64,000 nt of DNA from contig JAAYMK010000124.1 in the NCBI GenBank assembly GCA_012521405.1, forward strand, positions 1 to 64,000, written 5' to 3'. Of this stretch, positions 27,536 through 37,609 are shown one piece after another; the stretch's first letter is position 1; every line of letters begins with the position of its first letter. The stretch comes from Bacillota bacterium (GTDB lineage: Bacteria; Bacillota; Dethiobacteria; Dethiobacterales; Dethiobacteraceae). A program made the position numbers and the translations under genes. The notes beneath the pieces were generated by a model. The model was not told where the DNA came from and ran no database searches. It saw only the letters and a list, made by a program, of their open reading frames with translations.

Positions 27536-28612
27536 CTACTCGCCACAGTATTTAATTCGCGATTGCTTATATAACTCCTCCCTAAAGGCGGGGGTTAAAT
27601 ACTCGGAGGCATAGAAATTAAAGAAAGATGGTTTGTCAGGATGGCAAAACTTTTCCACATAAGCCCTGGCGGCAGCGCGCTGTTCTTCTTCACTGGCATC
27701 AGGAGAAATGGGATCGGGCATCACACCCAGCACAATTTTGTCTCCGTACAATTCGTAAAGTTTTTGCGTATCATTCATGGGTTGCGGATTCCAGGAGTCC
27801 CAACCGGCGGCAATAATGGAAGGTACCTGCTTTTCAATCATACCGCAGGAATGTAAATCTGCATATAAACCGCGGGCATGCAGGTGGTCGGTAACTTTTT
27901 TCATGTACGGGACAATCATTTCCATGGTTACATTGGGAGAAAAGAAAGTATCTTTTTGCGCGCCCCAGTCATCATGGAAGCAGAAGCAATCAATTTCCGG
28001 CCAATATTCAAGATGTTTATCGATAATTTTTATGTAAAGATCAGATAGCTTGTCAAAAAGCGCCTTGACTGCATCCTTTTGTTCCTCATCAATTAATGCC
28101 ACTACAGCATTTTCAAAATCCATAAAGGAAATTAAACGCTCAAACCAGCCGTTCATAATCCAGACAATATTAAAAACATCTTTGTTCATGGTGATATTTT
28201 TGACACTGGTCTCCCAATCCCAGCTGTCTATATCCGGCCAAACCAGTTTTTCTTCCCACTCGTTGGCATCGCGCAGGAACGGATTGCCCGGCTTAACCAT
28301 AGAACCGCCGGCCACAGGCACATACACCCATTCAATGCCAAACATATCTTTTACCGGCCCTTCCAATGGTGGCATGGGAGTATCTTCAAAAACAAAGGCA
28401 CGGGCCACATTGTCTGGATTGGCTCTGGGTGTATAAAAACGTGTTTCAATATTTGTAATTTGCCAAATCGGTTTTTTCTCCATGGTGGCAATATATGCCT
28501 CTCTTCTTGTTACCGGGAAATCATATAAAGGAGTAGGCGGCGCCCCCGGTATCATACTGGGCATTTCACTAACAACCTTTAATTCAGCCTCATTAAATTT
28601 GGGACGATGCAA
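27536..28612 (-). CDS. uroporphyrinogen-decarboxylase (URO-D) family protein, methyltransferase-like
   Basis: A protein of about 358 residues with the URO-D fold used by MtaA/CmuA-type corrinoid methyltransferases. The HSCGM motif would bind zinc and the CFCFHDDWG segment lines the barrel. Acidic, tryptophan-rich blocks (WPDIDSWDWE) resemble uncharacterised anaerobe family members. No corrinoid protein or activator lies next to it, so a role in methyl transfer is inference; true haem-pathway HemE is unlikely because other hem genes are absent. The TTG at 28612 has AAAGGAG 7 bases upstream, while a GTG three codons earlier overlaps that site. Confidence 0.7.
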   Translation of the reverse strand: MHRPKFNEAELKVVSEMPSMIPGAPPTPLYDFPVTRREAYIATMEKKPIWQITNIETRFYTPRANPDNVARAFVFEDTPMPPLEGPVKDMFGIEWVYVPVAGGSMVKPGNPFLRDANEWEEKLVWPDIDSWDWETSVKNITMNKDVFNIVWIMNGWFERLISFMDFENAVVALIDEEQKDAVKALFDKLSDLYIKIIDKHLEYWPEIDCFCFHDDWGAQKDTFFSPNVTMEMIVPYMKKVTDHLHARGLYADLHSCGMIEKQVPSIIAAGWDSWNPQPMNDTQKLYELYGDKIVLGVMPDPISPDASEEEQRAAARAYVEKFCHPDKPSFFNFYASEYLTPAFREELYKQSRIKYCGE

Positions 28613-28728
28613 AATTTTCACTCCTTTTGAAAATTTTTAATATTAATATTATTACTGTCTTATACGCCTTTTGCCTTAATTTCTCCTGCCGGCCGCAAAG
28701 GAATTAGATTTTTTCTTAAACAATTAAG

Positions 28729-28758
28729 CCCTATAAACCTTTATTAAGGTTCATAGGG
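28729..28758 (-). terminator. terminator of the amidase gene
   Basis: A 13-bp stem with one mismatch (28729-28741/28746-28758) lies 18 bases after the stop. The trailing minus-strand tract is modestly T-rich. Confidence 0.6.
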
Positions 28759-28775
28759 TTTTACTACATGAAAAA

Positions 28776-29507
28776 TTATTTTTTTGCCAGAAGCTGATAG
28801 AATCTATACAACATGGTCACAGTTTGCTCTCTGGTTATGGCCCCCTGCGGATTTGTCCCGTCGGTGATGCCTTCCTGCATCGCCCATTGCCATGCATCTT
28901 TAGCCCACTCACTGGGAATATTTTTTTCCTTTTGCACACCGGTCACTTCCGCTAGTGCCGCCCCCACATCCGCACGGAAAGTATCCATATCCTTTCCATG
29001 CCTAGGAAACCAGTGCATCACATCGGCCCGACTGCTGGCAATCCCCAATTGGGCCCCTTCGCTATGACAAATTATATCTTTTTCCGTTAAGCTAAACATC
29101 CGGCAAAGATATACGCACAATTCTACAGCTTCCCGGTATACCAGGCCAAAATAGACCGGATCATTTAACCCGTCCTCACAAATTTCAAAACCAATATGCG
29201 TATTATTTGCCGCTCCCCCTGCATGCCACCCCCTGTGATTCCACGGCAGAGTTTGGTACGTGGCAATACTTCCGTCCTTTAATTTACCAATAAAGGCGTG
29301 GACACATTTTTGTTGCCCGTCCGGGCGCGGTTGGTTCCAGTGGTTACCATAGAGATTCGTCCCCAAAAGACCGTCATCCGGGCCCACATAACGTCGCAAA
29401 TAAGGATTGTTTGCCCCGGTACTGTGCACCATGATCCCCCGCACCAAAATTTTTTGCCCGGCTTGATAGCATTCATTTTTTATCAGAATCAGCTTCCGCA
29501 GATTCAT
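28776..29507 (-). CDS. N-acetylmuramoyl-L-alanine amidase with C-terminal SLH-like domain
   Basis: A 243-residue protein. Residues about 20-160 are an amidase-2/PGRP zinc hydrolase that cuts the bond between muramic acid and the stem peptide: GIMVHSTGAN (first zinc His), HAGGAANNTHIGFE, and a later CHSEG His. Residues about 195-240 (WAKDAWQWAMQEGITDG, MLYRFYQ) form an S-layer-homology-like wall-binding unit. There is no signal peptide, so release needs lysis or an unusual route, as for phage or autolysin-like endolysins, but no phage genes surround it. Confidence 0.85.
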   Translation of the reverse strand: MNLRKLILIKNECYQAGQKILVRGIMVHSTGANNPYLRRYVGPDDGLLGTNLYGNHWNQPRPDGQQKCVHAFIGKLKDGSIATYQTLPWNHRGWHAGGAANNTHIGFEICEDGLNDPVYFGLVYREAVELCVYLCRMFSLTEKDIICHSEGAQLGIASSRADVMHWFPRHGKDMDTFRADVGAALAEVTGVQKEKNIPSEWAKDAWQWAMQEGITDGTNPQGAITREQTVTMLYRFYQLLAKK

Positions 29508-29605
29508 TTATTCTCCTCCCCGCCATTTGCTTCTGTTTGCGGCAAATAAAGCTTCACATTAGTATATACGTCTAGCAGCAAAGTGGTGCCATCAGAAAAT
29601 AATCT

Positions 29606-29635
29606 CTTTTATTTTACTTTGCAAAACAATGTCAA
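29606..29635 (-). promoter_or_regulatory. possible promoter of the amidase gene
   Basis: A perfect TTGACA (29635-29630) with an 18-base spacer to TAAAAG (29611-29606). The 5' leader would be about 90 bases. Confidence 0.42.
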
Positions 29636-29723
29636 CTTCTCGCAGGTTTTACAAGCAGCCCTCAAAGACACTCGGGATTAATCACAGGCTCCAACTAAAA
29701 AAATTTACTCTATGAAAATAGTT

Positions 29724-29753
29724 AAAAACCCCCGGGGTAATCATCCCCGGAGG
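29724..29753 (-). terminator. terminator of the MATE gene
   Basis: A GC-rich stem (29729-29736 with 29745-29753) followed on the minus strand by five T residues, 7 bases after the stop. Confidence 0.8.
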
Positions 29754-29759
29754 CTTTAT

Positions 29760-31124
29760 TTAACTCTGAACGCTTTGTGTAACATCTCTCATCCAGCGGC
29801 CTGACCTTACTCTGATTGAGGCCAAAATACACTTTACTATTTCTTCAATCATGGCCATAGCATAAACTAAATGAATCGGAAATCTGAAAACAAAGGCTCC
29901 CAGTAAAGTTAAAGGCACGCCAATAAACCACATGGTAAAACCCTCAATTATCAGGGCCTGCCTGGCATCACCACCGCCCCTTAAAACGCCGGTAATAAGA
30001 ATTATACATACCATTCTTACCGCCAAAATCGCCGCCATCATGTATAAAATAATCTGGGTTGAATAAGCCACTGCGGCGGAAATATTAAATAAGCGGATAA
30101 TAAAGGGTGAAGCTACAGCCAAGGACGCTCCCAACGTCACACCTGCCAGCACGGAAAGTATAATGGACTTTCGCGCATATTCTTTACTTAATTCGACTTG
30201 GCCTGCACCAATACTATTGCCGATCATGACAGAAGCAGCGGCAGAAAGGCCGAAAATCACAATCATAAACAAATTATTCACCGTATTACCAATTTGCACT
30301 GCAGCCACCGCCTGGCTGCCCATGCGGCCATAGACCGCAACGTAGACAATACTAGCAAGTCCCCAGCAGATATCATTTAAGACTACCGGTGTGACCGTCT
30401 TGAAAACATCCCTGACGTAAGCAAGAGTAAAATCAAGCATTTCTTTCATGGAGGCGGCAATTACCTCTTTGCCGAGATAAACGGCCAGGATTAATCCCAC
30501 CGTCTCTACAATTCTGGCGATTACCGTTGCAATGGCAGCTCCCTGAACACCAAAGGCCGGCATCCCCAAATTACCAAAAATGAGGGCATAGTTTAAAACA
30601 ATATTACAAACAAGCCCCACCACACTGATAAACATGGGCAAAACAGTATTGCCAATTGATCTAAGCGCTGACTGGAACATAAAAGTAATGGCTGTAAACA
30701 GGTAGCCGAGCAAAATAATTCTTAAATATTGGGAACCCAGCTCTAAAATCAGCGTTTCTTTGTTAAAAATTGCGATAATCATTCTGGGATTACTTAAACC
30801 CACGGCGATAAACAGCAAGGCAATTACTGTTACGGAAGACAAGCCCAGGCCTAAGATCCGCTTAATATTCACAGTATCCCTTTTTCCCCAGTATTGAGCA
30901 ATAAAAATACCGCAGCCCGAACAGATACCGATCAATACCATATGGAAGAAAAAGAAATACTGGTTGGCGATCCCCACAGCAGCAATTTCAGTCTCCCCAA
31001 GCCTGCCCACCATAATAGTATCAACCATATTTAAAAACTGACCCAAAAAATTTTGGATCATAATGGGCACACCAATCTGCAGTACTCTTTGATAAAATTC
31101 CCTGTCCTTTACCAATACATTCAT
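29760..31124 (-). CDS. MATE family efflux transporter
   Basis: A 454-residue multidrug and toxin extrusion protein with twelve predicted helices in two related halves. N-terminal signatures are VPIMIQNFLGQFLNMVDTIMVG, given here as IMIQNFLGQ and MVDTIMVGRLG, and IAQYWGKRD in the first loop. It would expel cationic compounds by sodium or proton antiport. AGGGTGAG precedes the ATG. It has its own strong promoter 110 bases upstream and a terminator. The leader contains a small inverted repeat but no riboswitch I can identify. Confidence 0.92.
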   Translation of the reverse strand: MNVLVKDREFYQRVLQIGVPIMIQNFLGQFLNMVDTIMVGRLGETEIAAVGIANQYFFFFHMVLIGICSGCGIFIAQYWGKRDTVNIKRILGLGLSSVTVIALLFIAVGLSNPRMIIAIFNKETLILELGSQYLRIILLGYLFTAITFMFQSALRSIGNTVLPMFISVVGLVCNIVLNYALIFGNLGMPAFGVQGAAIATVIARIVETVGLILAVYLGKEVIAASMKEMLDFTLAYVRDVFKTVTPVVLNDICWGLASIVYVAVYGRMGSQAVAAVQIGNTVNNLFMIVIFGLSAAASVMIGNSIGAGQVELSKEYARKSIILSVLAGVTLGASLAVASPFIIRLFNISAAVAYSTQIILYMMAAILAVRMVCIILITGVLRGGGDARQALIIEGFTMWFIGVPLTLLGAFVFRFPIHLVYAMAMIEEIVKCILASIRVRSGRWMRDVTQSVQS

Positions 31125-31234
31125 CTTTTTCGCTCACCCTAAATTTTTGCAAAAGATTAACCACCCGCCAATGAGAGTGGTTATCAAGTTTAGCCTTGCG
31201 ATACTTTATTTCTCTAAAACGGCACAACGCATTC

Positions 31235-31263
31235 ATTATAACGTTATTATCTGGTTTTGTAAA
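31235..31263 (-). promoter_or_regulatory. promoter of the MATE gene
   Basis: TTTACA (31263-31258), a 17-base spacer and a perfect TATAAT (31240-31235). Confidence 0.8.
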
Positions 31264-31356
31264 CTATAAAGGGAGAGAATCTTTGCTGTAGCTGTCTTTA
31301 TATAGTTTGCGGTTATATGACCAAAAATTAAAACTATTATTATTTAAAGTGAAGCC

Positions 31357-31392
31357 AAAAAGCCTGTAACCCGGACTAGTAGGTTACAGGCT
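31357..31392 (-). terminator. terminator of guaA
   Basis: A perfect 11-bp stem (31361-31371/31382-31392) followed on the minus strand by TTTT. Confidence 0.8.
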
Positions 31393-31397
31393 CTAGT

Positions 31398-32936
31398 TTA
31401 CTCCCATTCAATGGTGGCCGGCGGTTTAGGGGTAATATCGTACACCACGCGGTTGACATGGGGTACCTCGGTAACGATGCGGTGAGTAATTTTCTCCAGC
31501 ACTTCATAAGGAAAACGATACCAATCGGCCGTCATCCCGTCCTGGCCGGTGACGGCACGCAAAGCAATGGTATAAGCGTATGTGCGCTTACCGTCAAAAA
31601 CACCTACGGAGCGGATATCGGGCAGGACGGCAAAAGCTTGCCAGATTTTGCGGTAGAGGCCCGCTTTTTTAATTTCTTCAATCATAATGGCATCGGCCGC
31701 CCGCAAGATTTTCAATTTTTCCTCTGTGACCTCACCTAAAACCCGTATGGCAAGACCGGGACCCGGGAAAGGATGGCGCCAAACAATATCCTCAGGTAAG
31801 TTTAAGGCTGCTCCAACCTGGCGTACCTCATCTTTAAATAAAGTATTGAGCGGTTCAATAAGTTTAAATTTCATGTCTTTAGGCAGGCCGCCCACATTAT
31901 GGTGTGATTTAATGACAGCAGTTGTTTCTGTTCCGCTCTCAACAATATCGGGATAAACCGTTCCTTGTACCAAGTAATCAATTTTACCGATTTTAGCCGC
32001 TTCCCTTTCAAAAACACGAATAAATTCAGTGCCGATAATTTTACGCTTTTGCTCCGGATCGGTCACACCTTTAAGTTTATGCAAAAACTCTGCCGCCGCA
32101 TCTACCTTGATTACTTTCATTTTTAAATTTTCCTGAAAAGTGGCCATGACCTGCCGGGCTTCATCCTGGCGTAAAAGTCCATGATCAACAAAAATACAGG
32201 TTAAACCATCGCCGATGGCTTTATGTACCAAAGCGGCGGCCACGGAACTATCTACGCCACCGGAAAGGCCGCACACCACTTGTTCATTTTCTCCCACGGC
32301 TTCCCGGATTCTTTGCACGGTATTTTCAATAAACACATCAATGTTCCAGTCCCCGGTCAATCCTGCAATTTTAAACAAGAAGTTTGCCAAAACTTTTGTC
32401 CCTGCAGGTGTTTCTAAAGCCTGTGGGTGGCAGGAAACGGCATAAAACTTCCGCTCCAAATGGGCCATGGCTGCCACAGGCATCATTTCTGTCGCCGCCA
32501 AAACTGTAAAACCCTCAGGTACTTTTTCCACCACCTTGCCCTGTTCCGGCAAGAGCAGAATTTCTTTTGCCAAACCGGCAAAAAGGTCATTTTCTTTTAA
32601 TACCGTCATTTTTATCTTTTTGCCGGGATCATGCTCACCCGGGCGGATAGTGCCGCCCAAATCCTTTGCCATCACCTGCACGCCGGCACCGAGAGCTAAA
32701 ATGGGCAGTCCCAGCCGGTAGGCTTCAGGAGCTGCCGCCGGTGCTGTCTCTTTGTAAACCTCCTGTGAATCACCGGTAAAAATTAAAGCTTTAGGATGGC
32801 GTTCTTTAATTTTTTCCCAAGGGGTTTTATATGGTAAAATCTCACAATAAACGTGTAATTGCCTGATTTTACGGGCAATTAACTGGGTATACTGTCCACC
32901 GAAATCAAGGACAACCACCAATTCCTGCTGCGCCAT
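31398..32936 (-). CDS. guaA: GMP synthase with degenerate glutaminase domain
   Basis: A 512-residue GuaA that aminates XMP to GMP. The ATP pyrophosphatase half is intact (CGLSGGVDSSVAA, FVDHGLLR, HPFPGPGLAIR, and the dimerisation end PPATIEWE). The N-terminal class I glutamine amidotransferase half has lost key residues. Where active enzymes have CYGMQ it reads GAGVQ, so the nucleophilic Cys is Gly83. The His (170) remains but the triad Glu is Gln172 (CHPQ for HPE). The oxyanion-strand FSGGP-type motif is FTGDS. The domain still has full length, so ammonia-dependent synthesis is likely. The ATG at 32936 has GGAGGTG upstream. Confidence 0.92.
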   Translation of the reverse strand: MAQQELVVVLDFGGQYTQLIARKIRQLHVYCEILPYKTPWEKIKERHPKALIFTGDSQEVYKETAPAAAPEAYRLGLPILALGAGVQVMAKDLGGTIRPGEHDPGKKIKMTVLKENDLFAGLAKEILLLPEQGKVVEKVPEGFTVLAATEMMPVAAMAHLERKFYAVSCHPQALETPAGTKVLANFLFKIAGLTGDWNIDVFIENTVQRIREAVGENEQVVCGLSGGVDSSVAAALVHKAIGDGLTCIFVDHGLLRQDEARQVMATFQENLKMKVIKVDAAAEFLHKLKGVTDPEQKRKIIGTEFIRVFEREAAKIGKIDYLVQGTVYPDIVESGTETTAVIKSHHNVGGLPKDMKFKLIEPLNTLFKDEVRQVGAALNLPEDIVWRHPFPGPGLAIRVLGEVTEEKLKILRAADAIMIEEIKKAGLYRKIWQAFAVLPDIRSVGVFDGKRTYAYTIALRAVTGQDGMTADWYRFPYEVLEKITHRIVTEVPHVNRVVYDITPKPPATIEWE

Positions 32937-32991
32937 TTTCCCACCTCCAATTAAAAGGGCTAAAATTAGCATGGTGTTAAAAAATAATTTT

Positions 32992-33021
32992 ATTATAGAC
33001 AGCAGATTGTAAATTTGTAAA
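32992..33021 (-). promoter_or_regulatory. promoter of guaA
   Basis: TTTACA (33021-33016), an 18-base spacer and TATAAT (32997-32992). Confidence 0.72.
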
Positions 33022-33026
33022 GAAAT

Positions 33027-33887
33027 TTATTTCGGAGCAGTTGTACGAAGTGTAATTAAAGTCATTTCCGCAGGCGATAAAAAACGTAAGGGAATAATTC
33101 CGCTTTGCCCGATACCGCGGGAGATATAAAGCCAGATATTACCTTCACGGCTTAAACCTTCAATATAATCCCGTGGGAATAAGCGGCCGGATGCCGTCGT
33201 TACAGGCCCGACAAAAGGTAATTTTATCTGCCCGCCGTGGGTATGCCCCGTTAAAATTAAAGCCATATTTTCCCATAGTGCATCTTCTGCGCGCAAGACT
33301 GTCAGGGAATCATTTTCCTGCCTCCGGACAAACCAGGTAGGGGCATGGGCTAAAAGAATTACCGGCGCATCTATTACCGGCGGCAGCGCAGACGGTAAAT
33401 GATCATGGCCTGTATGCGGGTCGCTTACCCCCGCAAGAATTAATTCCTGCCCTTCTTTTTGTATCTTCACATGCCTGTTGTCCAGCACGGTGATTCCTGC
33501 TTTTTGCAGTTTCCCGGCAACAAGCTCCCAACCGGCCCGGTAATCATGGTTGCCGCTAACGGCATAAACGGGGGCTATTGCTGCCATTGCTTCCAGCAAG
33601 GAATAATAATTGTCAATTTCCTCTGCTTTCCTTTTCACATAGTCACCGGTCAGAACAATCAGATCCGGATTTGCCGCTTTAATTTCTTGTGCTAATTTGC
33701 CGTCTCCTGGCAGGCGGCGTCCATGCAAATCACTGAGTTGCAAAATTCGCAAACCGTCGAAAACTGGTGGCAGCGCAGGGAGAGGAATTTCAATGTGCTC
33801 CATTTTGATAAAAAATGTGTCAGAAATTACCTTTGCCAGGACAAACAAAAAAATAATTAAGAGAACACCCAGAAAAAATTTTCTCAT
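33027..33887 (-). CDS. membrane-anchored metallophosphoesterase, YkuE/YaeI-like
   Basis: A 286-residue calcineurin-like phosphoesterase. An N-terminal helix (VLLIIFLFVLAKV) anchors it. Metal-binding motifs are LSDLHGR, LTGDYV, SGNHDYR and TGHTHGGQI, in the standard order. The YaeI/YkuE branch includes enzymes active on UDP-sugar lipids or phosphodiesters, but the exact substrate is open. It is divergent from ald, and no clear terminator is seen before the guaA promoter. Confidence 0.88.
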   Translation of the reverse strand: MRKFFLGVLLIIFLFVLAKVISDTFFIKMEHIEIPLPALPPVFDGLRILQLSDLHGRRLPGDGKLAQEIKAANPDLIVLTGDYVKRKAEEIDNYYSLLEAMAAIAPVYAVSGNHDYRAGWELVAGKLQKAGITVLDNRHVKIQKEGQELILAGVSDPHTGHDHLPSALPPVIDAPVILLAHAPTWFVRRQENDSLTVLRAEDALWENMALILTGHTHGGQIKLPFVGPVTTASGRLFPRDYIEGLSREGNIWLYISRGIGQSGIIPLRFLSPAEMTLITLRTTAPK

Positions 33888-34027
33888 CTTTGCTCTCGCT
33901 TAACAAATTTTTAGCTTAAGAATTAATTAATTTGAGTTTGCCTTAAACTACCCCTGATGTCAAGGCGACAGCCAGAAAAGATGTGTAAAAAATAAGTAAA
34001 TTTGGCCTAGTTAGACTGCCTATTTTT

Positions 34028-34036
34028 TGATATACT
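34028..34036 (+). promoter_or_regulatory. possible extended -10 element of ald
   Basis: TGA followed by TATACT (34031-34036). The -35 region is poor. A TTGACA at 34038-34043 lies just downstream but has no convincing -10, so the start site is uncertain. Confidence 0.35.
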
Positions 34037-34100
34037 TTTGACAATGTATTTTATTTTTGCGTACTGATTTTAATTTCGTCGTTTTGAGGAGGCCTGGAAA

Positions 34101-35225
34101 ATGATCATTGGTGTTGTTAAAGAACTAAAAGAACAAGAAAACCGTGTAGCCATGACCCCCGCCGGCGTAGATGCGTTAACAGCCTGCGGACACCGGGTAC
34201 TTGTGGAAAAAGGTGCCGGCCTTGGCTCGGGTTTCTCCGATCAGAGTTATGAAGCCGCGGGCGCGGAAATCATAGATGATGCCTCTTATGTCTGGGAAAA
34301 TTGTGAACTCATGGTAAAAGTTAAGGAACCGCATGAATCTGAATATAAGTACTTAAGGCCCGGCCTGATCTTTTTTGCTTACTTACACCTGGCGGCAGAT
34401 TTAAAGCTGACACAACTTTTAATGGAGTCCAAAGTAACGGCCATGGCTTATGAAACAGTCCAGCGTTCCGACCGCAGCCTGCCCCTGCTGACTCCCATGA
34501 GTGAAGTGGCGGGACGGATGGCCATCCAAGTGGGAGCCATCTATCTGGAAAAAACCCGCGGTGGTAAAGGGATTCTGCTGGAAGGAGTACCGGGAGTAAC
34601 ACCGGGTTCCGTGGTTGTGGTAGGCGCCGGCACTGTGGGCACGGGAGCCATCAGACGTGCCATGGGACTGGGAGCCCGTGTCACAGTGATTGATATTAAT
34701 GTGGATCGGCTACGCTACCTTGAAGACGTCTTTTACGGCAGAATTGAAACTTTATATTCCAATCGCTACAATCTTACGAAGGCTGTGAGAAATGCAGATT
34801 TAGTGGTGGGGGCGGTGCTGGTGCCGGGTGCAAAGGCGCCTAAAATTATTACCGAAGACATGGTGAAAAAAATGCAGCCGGGCAGTGTCATCGTCGATGT
34901 GGCCATTGATCAGGGCGGCTGTGTGGAAACTATTGAAAAACCCACCACCCATGCCAATCCGGTTTTTGTGAAGCATAGTGTGATTCATTATGCCGTGCCC
35001 AATATTCCCGGTGCTGTACCTCGTACTTCTACTTTGGCCCTTACGAATGCAACTTTACCATATATTTTGGAAATTGCTAAAAAAGGCTGGAAACAAGCTG
35101 TGCTGGATGATGAAGCTTTGGCCAAAGGTATCAATGTTTATGGCGGCAAAGTTACCAACGCCGGTGTTGCCGAAGCCCACGGATTACCCTATTATCCTCT
35201 GGAAGAAGTTTTAAAATCCCTTTAA
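34101..35225 (+). CDS. ald: alanine dehydrogenase
   Basis: A 374-residue NAD-dependent enzyme interconverting L-alanine and pyruvate plus ammonia. The start [20 protein letters not shown] is typical, catalytic Lys and His lie in [11 protein letters not shown] and FAYLHLAAD, and the Rossmann motif is [18 protein letters not shown] precedes the ATG. It is monocistronic, with a bidirectional terminator shared with groEL. In anaerobes it often supports amino-acid fermentation or ammonia assimilation. Confidence 0.97.
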   Translation: MIIGVVKELKEQENRVAMTPAGVDALTACGHRVLVEKGAGLGSGFSDQSYEAAGAEIIDDASYVWENCELMVKVKEPHESEYKYLRPGLIFFAYLHLAADLKLTQLLMESKVTAMAYETVQRSDRSLPLLTPMSEVAGRMAIQVGAIYLEKTRGGKGILLEGVPGVTPGSVVVVGAGTVGTGAIRRAMGLGARVTVIDINVDRLRYLEDVFYGRIETLYSNRYNLTKAVRNADLVVGAVLVPGAKAPKIITEDMVKKMQPGSVIVDVAIDQGGCVETIEKPTTHANPVFVKHSVIHYAVPNIPGAVPRTSTLALTNATLPYILEIAKKGWKQAVLDDEALAKGINVYGGKVTNAGVAEAHGLPYYPLEEVLKSL

Positions 35226-35245
35226 AAAATCTTACCAAACAGCAC

Positions 35246-35280
35246 AAAAAAAGTGTTGGGAGAAAATCCCAACACTTTTT

Positions 35281-35282
<2 letters not shown>
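35246..35282. terminator. bidirectional terminator between ald and groEL
   Basis: A perfect 10-bp stem (35251-35260/35268-35277) flanked by A-runs on the left and T-runs on the right, so it works in both directions. It touches the groEL stop. Confidence 0.9.
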
Positions 35283-36912
<1,630 letters not shown>

Positions 36913-36934
36913 TTATCATTCATTAGTGCTTAAT

Positions 36935-37222
36935 CTAAACTAATTTACCCAGAATATCGTCTTGACGCATAATTAAGTATTCGACACCTTCAAGCTTAAC
37001 TTCCGTTCCGGCATATTTGGAGAAAAGGACACGGTCCCCTACTTTTACGTCCATTTCTAAGCGAGTCCCATTATCAAGAACACGGCCGTCACCTACGGCA
37101 ATAACTTCTCCTTCTTGCGGCTTCTCTTTTGCTTTGTCGGGCAGTACAATGCCGCTGGCCGTTTTTTCTTCGGCTTCAATAGGTTTGATGACTACGCGAT
37201 CACCTAAGGGTTGAATTTTCAT
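36935..37222 (-). CDS. groES: co-chaperonin GroES
   Basis: A 95-residue lid of the GroEL chamber. It has the N-terminal [12 protein letters not shown] strand, the mobile loop region [12 protein letters not shown] and the roof loop near the centre. AGGAGG precedes the ATG. First gene of the operon. Confidence 0.98.
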   Translation of the reverse strand: MKIQPLGDRVVIKPIEAEEKTASGIVLPDKAKEKPQEGEVIAVGDGRVLDNGTRLEMDVKVGDRVLFSKYAGTEVKLEGVEYLIMRQDDILGKLV

Positions 37223-37259
37223 GCAGATAGACCTCCTTCTAAAAGTAGGTATATTGTTA

Positions 37260-37286
37260 TTAGCACTCTAAGGCTGCGAGTGCTAA
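37260..37286 (-). promoter_or_regulatory. CIRCE operator (HrcA binding site)
   Basis: A perfect match to TTAGCACTC-N9-GAGTGCTAA (37260-37268 and 37278-37286), just downstream of the -10 element. It predicts heat-shock control by HrcA. Confidence 0.97.
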
Positions 37287-37299
37287 ATTCACACTTGAT

Positions 37300-37328
37300 A
37301 TAGTATAAAAAAAACCAGGCAAAAGCAA
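37300..37328 (-). promoter_or_regulatory. promoter of groES-groEL
   Basis: TTGCTT (37328-37323), a 17-base spacer and TACTAT (37305-37300), immediately before the CIRCE site. Confidence 0.7.
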
Positions 37329-37561
37329 ATCTACCAAAAAGATTAATTACGTAATAATTCATTAATATGAAGAATCATCTTGATTTACATTTAATTTTCT
37401 TCTATTATCTGTTTTTTCCTTACTTTCCTGTCAACAGAGGATAGTATATACTTTTCACGCCTTTTTATACATCCTTTTGCCCTTGTTCCACCCCCCTATT
37501 TTGCCCCAAAATTATCAAGGCAAAGAGATAACCTAAAGGACCTACCCCTGCCCCCATTAAA
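37329..37561. other. gene-free stretch upstream of groES
   Basis: An AT-rich gap of about 230 bases between the groES promoter and the terminator of the GGDEF gene. I see no open frame, RNA gene or repeat in it. Confidence 0.5.
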
Positions 37562-37592
37562 CAAAAAATTAGTCTGGAAAACTCCAGACTAA
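37562..37592 (-). terminator. terminator of the GGDEF gene
   Basis: A perfect 10-bp stem (37569-37578/37583-37592) followed on the minus strand by six T residues. Confidence 0.88.
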
Positions 37593-37609
37593 GGGCCTAT
37601 ACCTGGCAG

